From Plasmodium malariae (Eukaryota; Apicomplexa; Aconoidasida; Haemosporida; Plasmodiidae), in NCBI RefSeq assembly GCF_900090045.1, contig NC_041784.1, positions 1 to 64,000 of the forward strand: 64,000 bases of DNA. The letters are read 5' to 3'. The first letter of the stretch is position 1; every line of letters starts with the position of its first letter. Position numbers and translations under genes: made by a program. Below are positions 13,380-28,340 of this stretch, in pieces. The notes below the pieces were generated by a model. It ran no database searches. It was not told where the DNA came from and saw only the letters and a program-made list of their open reading frames with translations.

Positions 13380-15490
13380 TATTCATTGAAGTATTCATAA
13401 GTAATATGCATACTATGATTGTCATTGTTAAGATATTCCATATACAACATAACTTTCCCTATTATATATAAAATTATTCTACTGTTATATGTAACGTTGC
13501 ATACATAAATATAAGCACTCTTTAAATAATTTTAAAAAGGATAATTTACTTATTTAAGTATATTTGTTAATAACATATAATATCCTTTCCATAAATGTTA
13601 AGGTATATATTAGATATATTCTAAAATTCACCTATATTAATTCATCATCTAGTAATTTCATGGATATATCTTCCTCATAAAATATTTGCGTAAAACATAT
13701 TTTCCAAGTTACATGCTAAAATGCGAACTTTGATTTACTATTCCATTTCTCAAAAATAAGTTAATATAAATGCATCAATTTATTATAAAATTTCTTTTAG
13801 ACTTTTTATTAATGTTGTAAATAATATATTTTGATTTTCTATTACTATTATTTCATCGTTTATTTAATATATAACTCTTTTTTTTTTTTTTCTTTTCCTT
13901 TTTCATATATTACATACTTTTTTAAATATAATAATACCTTAAAATGAAAAAAGCATTAAATTAATATATAATTTCTATGGGTCATTATGGTGCGCTTCAT
14001 TCAATAAAATATATTTACATTATATATATTAATTATTTTCATTTACCTCTTAAAATAAAAAAAAATTTTTAACTTTTTTCGCTGGATATTGGCGCATGCA
14101 TAAAGATTGCAGTTATAAATTTTACCACATTAATTAAATAATTATTAATATATATAAAAATATTTTAATGAATCTAATAAATTATATATTCAAATGTTCT
14201 ATCTCTGGTACGGAGAAATATATAAAAAATAATATGACTTCATATAGAGACATTTATATGCACAATTTTTATCTGATAAGTGTTGAATATTATTAGATAA
14301 TAATTTCTCAACAAAGTTTAAAATGTTTTTCAAGTTCTCATTTAAAAACACATGTTCATTTATACATTTTTATGTTGGTAAAATATCTGATATTTTAGTG
14401 ATTATGTAATATTAAATTATTACCAACTATATATTTCCATGAGAAACTTATAATATTGTTCTAAAATATTTTTTAAAATATTTTATAAAAATATATAGAT
14501 TAAATGATATTAAAAAAATACATATATTTATTTTAAGATATGTATTTTACCTTATAAATTTTAGTATATATATAAATATAAAATATGAAGGAAAACATAC
14601 AGAAAGTAAAATGTTACAATAAAATTTGCACAGTTATATGCGTTATAACCCATTAAAAATAAAAATATATAAGAATCTTAAACATATATGTTATTTCTTG
14701 TTAAAACACTTTTATAAACAATGTAATAGTTTTTATTATAAACAGTAAATTTTATTTGTTATTATATGCAACATAAATATATGTATTTATCTGTATATAA
14801 TAGTAATTTAATTATTTCTTATAAACATAAATATTATACAAAATTAAGTATTTTAATAAATACTTATATATTTAATATTAACTAAAAAATAAAAGTTATA
14901 TATGTACTTATAAGTTTTCATTCAAACGTAAATTTAGATAAAACTTATATAATATAATTGAAATTGTATTTTCAGTAAACATTGTATTACATGTATATAA
15001 ATCTTATTTAGATGCATTAAATTATTATTTTCAAAATTAGTATTCATCTATAGTTAATTCATTATTAAAAAAAATATAAAATTTTTTACATATTTATATT
15101 TCATATTTAAACTGTTCATAAATTTAAGCACATAGTAAATAAGGTTTTGTATTAAATACACATTATAATACTTTTATCATAATATCATATAAAATCAAAA
15201 ATAACTAATTGTTCTTTTAACAAAATTAAAAAAAAAAAAATAAATGCATTCTACTTGTTTTATAAAATACAAAAAAGACATTTAATATTAATTTAAACAA
15301 AATAATATATGTTTTTTAATTAGTTTACGAAATAAACTTTTTTGACTAAATAAACAAAAAAGTAATGAAAACAAATTATTTTCACTACTTGAGAATAACA
15401 TAAAATTTCCAATTAATTTAAATAATATATAATAAATACACATTTTTATATGAATTCTATGGAACATACATATACTTCGTATACAAATAC
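13380..15490. repeat. family X 3' flank, copy 1
   Basis: This is homologous to sequence downstream of the two other family X pseudogenes. The motif from cccatt at 14649 to cttgttaaaa near 14707 pairs with 32820-32878 and 38330-38388. The motif at 15409-15474 (containing aatttaaa, then atttttatatgaatt) pairs with 39075-39141 and 34319-34380. The stretch near 13600-13690 pairs with 37255-37345 (shared agatatatt and atcttc...ataaaatatt). No gene lies in it. Edges are approximate. Confidence 0.6.
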
Positions 15491-15720
15491 ACCTTCGTAC
15501 ACATGTAACTATTTTTCCAAAATACTAAGATCAAAGGATTCCTTAAAATACAAATTAAAAAATAAAAACTATCAAACTCTCTAGGAATTACAAATACATA
15601 TTTTTATACTTCATGCTAAAATATTTATGGGTATGTAACTGGTATTGTAAAAATTAACTATATGTACATTTCTTATGAATGTATTATAATTAAGGATACT
15701 GCATATATTTTTATTCCATA

Positions 15721-16618
15721 TTAAATGTTTTTATGGTCAACTGAATTAACAATATTATTACAATTTTTAGTATTATTTTTCTTTATTCTTTTATATTTTT
15801 CACATTTTATGGAAGTATAAATAATAACTAATATTATTAAAGCAGTAACAAATATTGAAATTGCTGAAAAAACAAATAATACTTCATTTGGTATAATATT
15901 AGTCATTCCTATTTCACCCTTAACTTCATCTATTTTTAATTTTACAAATAAAAAGTATAATATTAAAACCATTAAACTTGTCTGTAAAACTGAAAAATGT
16001 GGAGTAACTCCTAAAAACATCTTTTTATTTATCATTCTTTTTGCAGTTTTTTCATTAATTTCCATGTTATTCATAATTCTATCAACAAAATCTAATTGAT
16101 TGAATATCTTTTTTTCAAAAAACGTATCCATTCTATTAAGTAATGTTTTTTTATTTTATATGTAATCTATTTTTTTCCTTTTATTTTAATAAAATTTCTT
16201 TTATTATTTTTCTTCGTGATTTAGGGCATTTGCTATTTTTAATTATATCCTTCTTTTCATCCATTAATTTAGTGCCACCGCTGTCATACAATAAATCTCT
16301 AGCTAACTTTATATTCAGCGAACTCTATGATAAAAATCTATTTGTTGATAAATATGAACAATCATCTAGTTTATAATACTTATCTGTAAATTTACAATTG
16401 TCATACTAAAAAAAAGAATTTTAACATTTATTATTTATAAGTATATATATTACTATACTAAAAATATTCACTTTCTAAAAACAAAAGTTCAAACCAAAAA
16501 AAATAAAAAATTAGAAATATTATAATAATACCAAATTACCGTTATAATTGTAGGCCATAACTAAAAGAGTTAATGCAAATATTTTAATAAAATAGAAGAT
16601 CATAAAAACTTCTTTCAT
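15721..16618 (-). pseudogene. PEXEL exported-protein pseudogene, family X copy 1
   Basis: A two-exon gene for a small exported membrane protein, different in sequence from fam-l. Exon 1 is 16532-16618 (29 codons, MKEVFMIFYFIKIFALTLLV..., a clear hydrophobic signal). Donor GTATTA and the acceptor after eight T at 16406-16407 bound a 126-bp intron, and exon 2 starts at 16405 in phase 0. The export motif reads NRFLS followed by TAG (16325-16327), exactly where the PEXEL acidic residue would be. The frame then runs through a charged region to a TAA and shifts near 16150-16210 into the last frame, 15721-16131, which starts MDTFFEKKIFNQLDF and has two membrane spans, the second ending in a CEKYKRIKK tail. 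Copies 2 and 3 lie at 34.7 and 39.4 kb. I do not know an official name for this family beyond Plasmodium exported protein of unknown function. Confidence 0.8.
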
Positions 16619-19600
16619 TGTAAGGTTCTTTAATGATATTATATATTGACTAATAAAAATATAAATTATATTTTAATTCCTTCAAATAGTAAAATAAACA
16701 TCTTATATTATTTTTAATTTTTTTTTATTATTTTATAACGAATACATTGAACTTATATAGATATAGCTTATATTAAATTTCGCAAATTAAGATTAACTTT
16801 AAAATTGATACAGAATAATTTATGAAATGGTTTATTGCATTAAAAAAAAAAATAAAATAAATAATATGAAAAAGAGGAGTATTATATAAGCTACAAACAA
16901 ATAAATGATTATTTATTCAGAGCACATTTTTTTTTTTTTTATTTAAAAGAACGTATATAATGTAGAAAATGTACAGTCATATATATTTAGAAGCTAACAA
17001 TGAACTTTTACATTGTTTCCAAATAACTCTAATTTTATAAGTTTTTTTGTAGACTTTCCTCCATTTAAATAATATTAATTATTGTAGCAGTATGAATAGT
17101 AGCAAAAATATATAAAGTTAAGAAAAATATTTTTAATTATTTAAAATACAGATTAGTACATATCCAAAAAGAAAAACATGCTCTTATATAAACTATTATA
17201 TATTAAATAAATAAAATTTATTTTTACAAGGAATTCCGTAATGAACGTATATTTTTAAGTGTACTATAATAATTAATGTTATATTTTTACTTAGTGTTTT
17301 TATAATATTATAATTTGTATATAAATCTGAATATAATTTATTTTCATTTAATGGCATATATATATAAATATAAATTCCATATTTTATTTAATCCTTTTAA
17401 AAATATAGATAAACATATATTTGGAAAAATATTAATATATTAAAGAAAAATTAGGAAAAATAAAACTTAGAATAAAACCATGTATACAATTTATTAAATT
17501 CAAAAATATTTATAAGCATAATATATTACAGTATAAAAGAGTAAATATAAATTTAAAATATAAAAAGGTATAATAAAAATAATTTACTAATGAAAAATTT
17601 TGAAAAAATTCAAAATATACTATTTCTTTTATATACATACTGCTAAAAAAACATTTTTAACAGAATCTATAAACAACTAATGTTTTTATATTACATAATA
17701 ACTTCCAATAACAATAAAATTATATTGTATCCATATATTATAACTTTTTCTTATAAGACAATGCCTAATAATTATAAATTTTTTATATATAAAAAAATTT
17801 TATTAAAATTGTAAAAACAAAAAAAATAATACATTTAAAATAATTTTATTAAATTACTAAGGGAAATTGAAATAATTAGTATAATTATATTTTTATTCTA
17901 TCACATTATTTGTAATCATATCATAACATCCATAATAATACCTATGTAATACCCTTTATAATCTTTTATTTTTTTATAAACTTTATATTTTGGAACAAAT
18001 AATTATTATCTTTAAAAAATATTAATTATTACAACAATATAATAATAGTAATGATGAACTATAGTGGAAACATTTTTACAAATTTTTAATAATTTTAATT
18101 TTAAAACACGTTTTTCTTAAGATTTATTTTATATTTAAAAAATCATAGTTATATGATACTAATGTACTAAAAAATATCAATTTTAAAATAAAATATAAAA
18201 AACAAAGTTCTTATATTTGTATCGTAAATTTTTAAAATTATAATCTATAATTAAATTTAATTTATTCCATTATTTCTAAGTTAAAATTTTTAAAATTTGT
18301 TTACATTATGCATATATTCTTTTTAAATAAAATCTATACTTTTAGAAGAAATATTAATAAAATTTAAAAAAGAATAGAAAAAAGGAGATTAAAATTAAAA
18401 TTGGTGTAAAAATAGTAAATACATCATAATCAAGTTATAGATATTTAGAGTGAAATATATTTACCTATGCATATTAAATACGTGGTATTAAGTGTACATA
18501 ATAAATAAAGATAATAACAAAAATTTTTGTATGATGTATGATTTCGTAATTTTACTGCATATAATATATGAACAAATAAATTATTTTTGGTTTATTTATT
18601 TAAAAATACATTGTATTAAAAACATCATTTAGAGGTACAAATAAATGAACATAAAATTATATTTTGATTAAAATATCGTTAACAGCAAAATTGCAATTTG
18701 TCAAAATATTTTTTCCTGCATACAATAATAGAAAAAAATGATAAATTAAAAAATATTATGCATTTAGTAAATTATTCGGATCATCCAATATAAAATCTAG
18801 TTTTTGATCATAAAATATTACTCTTCTAAATAAAAAGTTAAGAAATCAAAAAAGAAAATGTTGTACATAAGTCAAAATTATTGTAATTATATTAATATAA
18901 ATCAATTTTATTGTCAGTCTGACATTTTTGAAATATCTATTTTGGTTTTAGTATATTTTATGCAACTCATTTATTTAATCTCATTTAACATTCCTCAATA
19001 TAATAAAAATTTACCCATTTTAAATTTTATAATAACATATATATATATATATATTTTTTATAAAATTAATTATGAAAAATAAGAGCATATATAATAATAT
19101 ACTATTATATATTAGCTTATAAATGCAATTTTTTCATTTTAGCTACATTTATTTTGTGTAAACAATTTTTTAAGCCTTACTTTTTTTTATGGGGTTTTAT
19201 ATTTGTCTACGTTATATATGTTTTTCCGAAATTAAGAAACTGTAAACAAATAGATTAATTTTCTGCTAAAATTATTAATTTTCGTGTCTCTCAGTATATA
19301 TATATTACAATATAATTGTGTTCTTATATATATACACAACTCAAAAAAGTTTACCTTCTTTCCCCATTATATTTTCCTTATATTTAATAAAAAATATTAT
19401 TGTACAATAATAAAACAAGTTTAATATAAAATAATAATATATTTTAATTTTCAAAATTTGTTTTTCATATTAATATTAGCTATAAAGTATTATATATACA
19501 AAATATTAATTTAAATATTGAATTTTTATGGAATGTAATGCAACTCATATTTTCAATATAATTTGTATAAAGAATCCAAAGATTTACCTCTCCTGCAATA

Positions 19601-22267
19601 AAACAAAAATTATTTTAAATTATTTCTTTTTTTATATTTTATCATACATTTTATGTGTTTTACAATTTCTAAATAGTTCTTGTAGTTCAATTAATATATA
19701 ATCTACTCTTATCTATACTTAAAAATATGACTGTTTATATAACAGTCGTATATATAATTGTATCTATAAAAATGCTAATAATTTTTTGTACTCAAATTCA
19801 AAACATTAAAAATGTACGTGATCCTTATAAAAAACATATAACTAAGTTCTAACATATCTCCTACTAAAAATTTGTTAATGATAATTATGAGGTTCCTCAA
19901 TGTAAATAAATCCAGGCTCCTGTAAAATCTTCATTAGTCTATGATAATCACAAGAAAAAGGACTTCACACGTTGCTTCAGATAAATTTATCTTTTAATTT
20001 CCAACAATTACATTAACAATTACAGTATTTTTCATATTTTTTCTTTTTTTAACATTATAAACTATTCCATTTAAAAACGATAATTCATTTTTGCGTCCCC
20101 TTTAATTCAACACAACATAAAATTACTGTTTAGCAATGTAGTGTTTACGCATATATAATTTTTTTAAAATACGTTTACTTCATTTAGACATTTCTTCCGT
20201 ATTCAGTAAGAAAAAAGGTAAACATTTGCATTTACCTTAATGAGAAAATTGAACAATTATCAGAAATTGCTTCATAAAATGAACAGTTATATACTTCAGA
20301 TAGCAGATACTATATAACATATCATACTATATAAAATTATGATTTATAAATTTTATATAATAGATATATTTGTTCATCCAAAAGTCTTGAAAAAAATAAT
20401 AGAATTATTCTTTAAAAAAATACAACCCAAAATATGTTAGAGTAAATTTTTTCAGTGATAATATTACAAAAGAAATATTATGCAAATGAGTACGATTATA
20501 AAAAAACTATAAATATTTCATATAAAGGACAATGGAAAACGATATTAAGAAATTAAAAAAAAAAAAACAATAGATAAATAAAGAATAATTATTTCATTGA
20601 AGTTTATTATGAAGAGATAGTAAAAATATAAAAATACATTTATATTAAGTATATAATCAAATTAATATCATTATTCATTATTAACGTAGTTATGGTATAT
20701 AACATTTATTATAAGAAATTTGTCCATAATGAATATAAAGAAAATTCAATAAATAAATGCTTATGACTTTATAGATACTTATATTGGAAAATAATATTTT
20801 GATTATGGTGTCTAAAAACTAGAAAAAATATCTTATATATCAGTATATAATTAATACACTTATAATAATTTTTATACTACAATAATTAAAAATAAAGATC
20901 TGCAATAAATTTTGGGATCAAATTTTTAAAACTCAGTGCTGGAACTATAAAAATTTATATTAAAAAAAATTATTCATAGAACGATATTACGTAATCTAAT
21001 AGATTTAATAATATCATTTAAAATATAGCAACAGTAACAGCATACGGAGTATTTTAAGGTAATCTAGATAAATACACTTTATTGATTTATTTGCAAAAAT
21101 ACATATAAATATAATTTTCTTGTATGATACTAAATTATACTTGTAAATAGAACTAAAAGTATATAACTAAAATTAAAATATATTTATCATCAAAATGAAA
21201 TTAAAAATTTTATTTTTAACCCATATTGTCCTCTAAGTATTGGATAAGTAGTGGAATATATTGATTACTATGAACTCTATTATGGAATAACATAAACTAC
21301 AAATTTTAGTATGTGTCTTTTATAATAGTATAAATCACAGTTTTTACATTGAGACCCTATACGTATTATATAAAAAGAAAAAAAAATATAATTACTCGTT
21401 GAAGCTCTATTTAGTTATATATATTTTTTTTGCTTATTTTTCATGTTTTTTGTTATATTCCTCTTTATACATATAACATTACTAGTTTAAATCATGTTAA
21501 TATTATTCATACTAAACATATCATTTATTTTAATATTAAATGTTACATTTAAAATAAATAAATAACAATTACTATATATATTATTTGAAGATATCACATT
21601 AACAAATTTATTAAGTTTCACTGATTCCCTATTTTCATATTTATCCTTAGCTTTTATAGAACGAATTTGTATTTTAAATAGAAATAAATATATGATGATA
21701 AAACTAATAATACGAGTAATTCACTTCTTTTTTATACATCAAAAAAACAATAACAAAACAAATAATAACATAACGATATAACAACATTCATTCAGTTTGC
21801 TTGTTCATATGAAAAATAGGGTATATTTATTTGTAATTTGAAACAAATAATATATATCTTTAATTATATCACGAAACAATCATCTAAGACAAAAATCCCT
21901 TAAAAACAAGAATAGTCCTTACATATACAAATATAAATTAACTCAAAATTTTAACGAGTTTATATGAATTGATCTTTTCAATATTAACATTAACGAAAAA
22001 AAATATATATTTCATAAAAATCGGGTAATATATACAACTTTTTATATGAACCATAATATTATGTTAACTTGATATTATATTTTAAATACAAATTGAAAAC
22101 GTTAAAACATTCAAATTTATAAAATATTAAACATATATATTTTTACTCTTAGGAGTCATAAAATTCATTCAAGTGCAAGTGGATATATGAAACCAAAAGA
22201 ATTATATAATTATTTCTTATGTATGTATATCAGTAAGTAAATTATAGAGCTGCATTGTTGTAAAATA
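16619..22267. other. intergenic, mostly duplicated flank copy 2
   Basis: No gene seen. About 18016-21570 is the second copy of the flank found at 2.8-6.4 kb. At 22091-22144 lies the fam-l type downstream element (gttaaaacattcaaattt) that follows the pseudogene at 22268. A 74-codon plus-strand frame at 18858-19082 ends in a TA-rich run and is not convincing. Confidence 0.55.
18016..21570. repeat. duplicated 5' flank, copy 2
   Basis: Second copy of the block at 2764-6360 in the same orientation and order. The first part, with gagattaaa followed by a GGTGTAAAAAT-like stretch near 18384-18415, is also seen near 3150-3175 (gagattaaaggtaaaaccgg). It lies upstream of the family X pseudogene at 15.7-16.6 kb rather than of a fam-l gene, so the block has been combined with different genes. 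Confidence 0.6.
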
Positions 22268-23113
22268 CTACACATTAGGGAAATAACAATAATCTCTATC
22301 ATGCACCTCACTCATTATACGTAGTGAGTTCTTAAGTTTTTTAAATTTTTTGCAGATATAAGCAATTAATAATAAAATTAAAATATTCGATATAAAAATA
22401 AGAACTATTGTTACCAATAGATCAATAGGAAGTTCACCCTCACTCTTCGTGTAAATTGAATTAAAAAAAATTATTAATCCATCTAAAGTAAGAAACCCAG
22501 GGAAAAAAGAAAGCATTTTATATTTATCATCTGTCTTCTTTTTTAAATTCTTCATATTATAATTCGTAACACCTCTAATATTATTTAGAAAATGTATATT
22601 ATCTAGCATTCTTTTTTCAAAATATGATTCTCCTCCAGTATGTACAGGAGGTATACTCTTTCTTGCATGTTCATAGTCTTTGATATTATTTAGTGAATAT
22701 TCATTTGCTTTTTTACCTTTTACTTTGGTTAATTTATCATTATATGTATCTTTCTCTCAGTACTCTCTAGTTTTTGGAATACTATATTTTAACAATTTAT
22801 TATTTAAACCATTGTCTTGTTTATGTTTTACTAGTAATCGAAAAGTTCTTGTAACTAATTTTTTATTGATGTCATAGTAAAGCACCTATTTATTTAGTTT
22901 ATTCTAAAAAGATAAAGTAAATATTTATTATTTAAAAAAAGTAATAATCTCATACGAATGAACAGGACTAAAAAAAATAAAAACCATAAAATACATATAA
23001 AAATAATATACTTAAAATTTTTATACCATATCATTGTAAAAATAACAAATCCAAGATAAAAGGAAAAAAGTACCAATTTTAATAAAAAAGCGTAACTTAA
23101 TTTTTTGTTCCGT
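22268..23113 (-). pseudogene. Plasmodium exported protein pseudogene (fam-l/fam-m class architecture)
   Basis: Exon 1 is 23027-23113: 29 codons with the class pattern (EQKIKLRFFIKIGTFFLLSW, ending YNDM) before donor GTATAA, but its first codon is ACG instead of ATG and no in-frame ATG is close upstream. Exon 2 starts at 22903 after CTTTTTAG. It carries an in-frame TAG at 22886-22888, the PEXEL-like TRTFRLLVK, then a TGA at 22757-22759, and continues open in the same frame through SYFEKRMLDN to two membrane spans (about 22510-22440 and 22410-22345) and the stop at 22268. The middle and C terminus differ from fam-l: there is no EKKIFKxLDY block. Use of the second acceptor TAG would skip the first stop, but the lost start and the TGA remain. 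I infer a dead gene with a recent-looking, otherwise open frame. Confidence 0.8.
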
Positions 23114-26100
23114 CACATCGATTTTATATATTGCATTATATATTCAAATAAGAAAAAAATAACAATATTATAATAACATATTCCTAATTTTAATGAATGC
23201 TAGTATATTTATTTAAAAAAATATTCTTTCATTATTTATCGTAAGAACATAATAAAATAAATAAAACTATAATGCTCATTACATTAAAAATCAAAAAAAT
23301 AACATCAAAAATGTATTATAAAGTTTTTAAGATATTGTTATTTATAAAAAACTAACATTAATTAAAGTAGTATAATTTCATCATATATTCGTAAATGTTC
23401 TAAAACCATAATTTAACTATTAATATTGAAATTAAAAAAATTTTCTATAAATCCCTTAATAAACAAAATATATGATCTATTAATATTTCAAAATAATGAA
23501 GTTATAACTTCTGAAGCACACAATACCGATAAAGCATTGTCCTACTTATTCAGAGAATAATTACTGATTAAAACGATGCTTTACAACTAATAATTCTAAT
23601 TTTATATATGCATTATATTTTAAAGATACGGTTTATTATTTTAAAAAATTCTTATTTTTTATAATAATGTAATAGTGCTAATAACAAATGAAAAAAGAAA
23701 TATTTTGTAATTTCATCTTTGTATTAATTGTATCACATCATTCTTACTATTTAAGCAAAAGTATTCATTTATATACAAAAATATATTTAATAAATCTAAT
23801 TTATAACATATTGCAATATCTATGATGTAAAAAAATTTTAAGTTAAAACAAAGATCATTTTTTTTTTGAATCAGTATTTTTTAAAAATGTTTACTTTTAT
23901 GTTACGTTTATATCATTATTTTTAAATGAATAAATTTATAATTTATTAACTAGATTATTTAATTTTTCTTTTTAATTAAATATATGTATTTATTAGTAAT
24001 ATCCTACAAAAAAAGAAAAAAAAAATTGTACAAAAATTAGAATTATTATATTTTTATTAATTAAAATTCAATATGGAATAATCTTGATCATTAATGTATT
24101 ATATAATATAATATTCATTACCTTTGCCCATTATTTTAATTTATAATTTATTCACATTAAAAATTTTTCGTATAAAAATTATGAAAACTAATTTTAAAAT
24201 ATTTATAATAATCCATACAGAACGTATAAAGAAATTATATGCTAATCAAAATAAAATTTTACGAAATATTTACTTATGCAATGATTTCATAATTTCTAAA
24301 AATATTCGTTTTCTATAAATATTTTTTTAGCATTTTTTTCATTAATTATATGGATAATTGAATAAATAATTATTTTCTTTGTAAAATTAAAGAGTATTTT
24401 GCAATGAGTTTAAATTATTTACAATATATATGATTTTTTCTGTATTAAAATGTATATTCAAAATGAATTACGTTTATATATATACATATATATTAGTATT
24501 TGCTCTCTATTACTTTTCGAATTCATCTGTACATTCTTTATAATTGTCATTCTTGTATTCGTATAAATTTATTATTTATACATTAATATAAAGTACCACG
24601 AATAGATGATATATTCAATGCTATACTCTGTAGTGTAAATGGTTTATGTTCCTTCAATAATTATACTTAAGGGATAAAAATATTTTTTCTTACAAATACT
24701 ATGGTAATTTAGTTCCTAGCTGCAGAAATATTAGTGATTCTTGAAAATTATCAATATAAAAATGTTACATTTGTTCGTTTATCCGATTAGAAGTTAATAT
24801 GTAATATACGTACATAATAGTATAAATTTTAATTAATATACCAAATAAATAAAATTTCATCTTTTTTTCATATTCTTTCTACAATATTTAATTCTGAGAT
24901 AAATGTGTTGTTTTATTGGAATTTATTTTTCCAAATGATTCGTTATATCCCATACGGTTAACTACAAATTCACAGTATATATAAGTTAATATTGATTTAT
25001 ACAAGTGACCACAAGAAACGCTGTACATTGTTAATTTTATCATTATAATTTATATTCTGATATTTCAAAAGGGTTCATTTCTTTAAATATTTATTATATT
25101 TATATATTATTTAAGATCAACCATTTTTTTATACATTGCAGTGCTTCATACATATATTCATTACATAATATACATGATCTGTGCACATTTATAAATAATA
25201 ATTTATATACATCTATGGAGCACTTTATATTTCTCCTTTATTTATGATATTTTCCATTGTTTTAAAAATTATTTCTATTTATGTAAGTTTCTATTCATTA
25301 AAATATAACTTTACAGACTATTTTAAGGAAATAAACGTATATATATATATATATTTTTTTTTTTGTTGTTGTTGTTCTTCATTAATTTCTCTAAAAATAT
25401 TTTTTTTTACTTTTTTTATCAGTATGTGGTATAAATTAGAAGTTCGTTTATAAACATAGATTTTAATTTCCTTTTGAATAAACTCTATTCTTCAATATAA
25501 TCCAAAATTTTATTCATAATTCTTGTAACCAATTTTGTAACTTGTACAAGGTTGTTATAAATATTCAATTTTCCACTTATAAATCGTATATTAAAGTCTT
25601 TCTTTTAATTTTTCAAAAAAATATTTTTTTATACTTCTATTAATCTATATCCCTTTTTTCTATGCCGTTATAATCATTTCATTAACATAAATACTTTAAC
25701 TTCTTATTTTTAAATATATATTTTTATATAAATCCCAACTTTGTTTTTTTCTATTCTTATAATATTTCCATAAACATTTAATAATTAAGTTCCATTTCAA
25801 CTTTTGTTATACTGATGTGGTTATATTCGTCATTGTTAATTTACAAAAATATTACCTTTGTTTATTTTACACACAATTTTACTATGAACTCAGAATTATT
25901 TTTTAATTTTTTCTTCATTTAATTTTTGATAATAATACAAAAAAGAACTTGTTTTTGGGAAATGACGGATAAAAATATATATATTTATGATGTAAAAGTT
26001 GTAAAATAAAAATAATTTCATTAATGTACTTCCCAATGTATAATTTTCATCATAGATTTAAGTTTTTTTTTAGTAAAGGTAAAGATTATATCCAATTTTT

Positions 26101-28340
26101 CTGTGTATTACCCTTAATTATAGGCTATTATTTACTTGTACTTTGATAAATTTCTTTAATATCTAGTATTAAACTGAATTTGAAGGATTATCCTTTATCA
26201 AAAACAAAAATAGTGCATAAGAAATTTATACATTTTATAAAAATTCATAAAATATTTATATAAGAATAGATAATCTAAGTGAAAATTAAAAATATAAACA
26301 TATATTTACAGATTTGTATTTCATTATTACTTTAAACGAGATGACTAAATATATAAGAATAGTTATATTAGGGTATGTAAGTAGCAACACGATATAAATA
26401 AATTTTATTGCTATATTTTTTTTCTAATTTACAATAAATAAGTATAGGGATCTATAATTTCTCCATTGATTCTAATTAAACAAGCATAATTTAAAATAAC
26501 TTATATAGATTCCATTCGAAATAATTATTTTTGTTTAATACATTTAGAAATATAAAAAATAAAAGATACACATAGTTATAATAGAATTATTCCATATATA
26601 TAGTACTTTCATAAAAGGTATTTTAATATGATATAATAATACTTAATATTATAAGAAGAAAAAAAACAAAATTAAAAATAAATATAATTAATTCTTTTGT
26701 TAATACACATATTATAATTATATCACTTTCCCCATACAGAAGTATCCATATATGATAGAATCTTGTTCCCTTAGAACGAGGTATGCTTTTTCAAGCGAAA
26801 ATGTATGAATATATTATTTAAAAGTTTCAACAATACTATTCATATTGTATGCAGCTCTGATAACTAAAACATATATTACTATTATGTTATAATATTCATT
26901 TGAATTCATAAAAAAGCAAGTTTAATAAATGAAATTTTTTCATAAAAATCAAGAGCATAAATTTTGCATGGGAAACGTTATAGAAAGAAGTTATTTTATT
27001 AAGCCTTGTAAAAAAAATTAGAATAATTTTTTAAGTATATAATGATAAAATTTATCTAACAAGTATAAGCACTCTTGTTTATTTATTAATTACTACAAAC
27101 AAAAAAGAAATCATTTTTTTAACTTCATTACACTTGATGAGCGACATACATATGTAAGTATTCAATGTAATCATAAACTATTATATTTTTATACATTCGT
27201 AACACAGTGATAACACATGAATTAATATATTTATACATAACAAAAAGGAATAGCATAAATATATAAAGAATTACAAGCTCATTATTATATTTTTGCCAAA
27301 AATATATATTTATTTTCATTACTCCTAGTTATAATATAACCTTCCACGGATATATGCATATATTTTAAATTTTACCAATATCATAAATAAAAATACAAAA
27401 TGAGAACATAAAATATATTAATATATAATTATATTTAATTCATTGAATTAACAATTTAATAATATGAAAATATGAACAGTATAATTATTTATAAAATTTC
27501 AATATAGTACATTTTCAATACATTTTCTCTTAATTGAATTAACGCCATTATTATGCATAATAATAAAATTATGTATGATTTTAGCTATTCATTTATTTGT
27601 AAGTATATAAAATCTATATTTTTGTAAACAATTATAAATAATCCATTTTTTATTATGATAATTTTTTTTATATTTTTATAACTTTAAATTGAAAATCACA
27701 AAAAAACAAAATAAAAGTATATTAAATATACTCGATAATATATTTTTTATATAACATATATTATAGAATAAAAATTATGTTTTTCCTTTAAAAAAATATA
27801 CATTTACATCAGTACAACGTATTATATTCTATTTCCTACGTTAAATATAAAAGAAAGACAGATTTATTATTATCTTAAAACTAATAATGCTTTTTATTAA
27901 CCTAAGAAAAAATTATTTTAAACTAAAAAACATACTTATAATGAATATTAGCATTTATGAATTCATACATAAATTAGCAGACTCCAAAAAAATTAAGTGA
28001 ATAGTGTTTTTTTTGTATTCATTTAACACATATACATATATTTTATATCTAGTTCTACTTATATACAAAAATGTATAAATGTAGCGATATTATATAGTTA
28101 ATCAAAAATCATTCATTATAATACAAATTAAGAAATATTAAAATATTCATAATGTCAAAAATAATAAGAACTACCGTTTTTTGCTGTAGTGTATCGGAGA
28201 GATCATGTATCTGCATGTATATTAACAAATAAATAAGCAATAATATATACGAATCATAATTATATAAACAAAGATATTACCGTTATTACTCCATAATAAA
28301 GACTTCTTTTCAGATTGATAGATATTCCTTGTAACTAATT
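23114..28340. other. intergenic stretch, no gene seen
   Basis: Five kilobases of A/T-rich sequence. Small plus-strand frames at 24124-24318 and 25244-25453 and a minus-strand one at 27128-27319 lack motifs; the second is partly a (TTG) run at 25361-25376. Near 27621-27650 lies a short string, ttgtaaacaattataaataatcca, that recurs near 36685 and 49327. At about 28130-28170 is the fam-l type downstream element of the next gene. Confidence 0.5.

Noticed and set aside
16143..16376. Plus-strand frame of 77 codons
   Set aside because: It is antisense to exon 2 of family X copy 1, where the minus-strand reading contains the PEXEL region.
22886..22903. Possible use of the second TAG as splice acceptor to avoid the first stop in the 22-23 kb gene
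   Set aside because: It would remove only one of three lesions, and exon 2 of relatives has the length given by the first acceptor; the start codon and the TGA remain broken.
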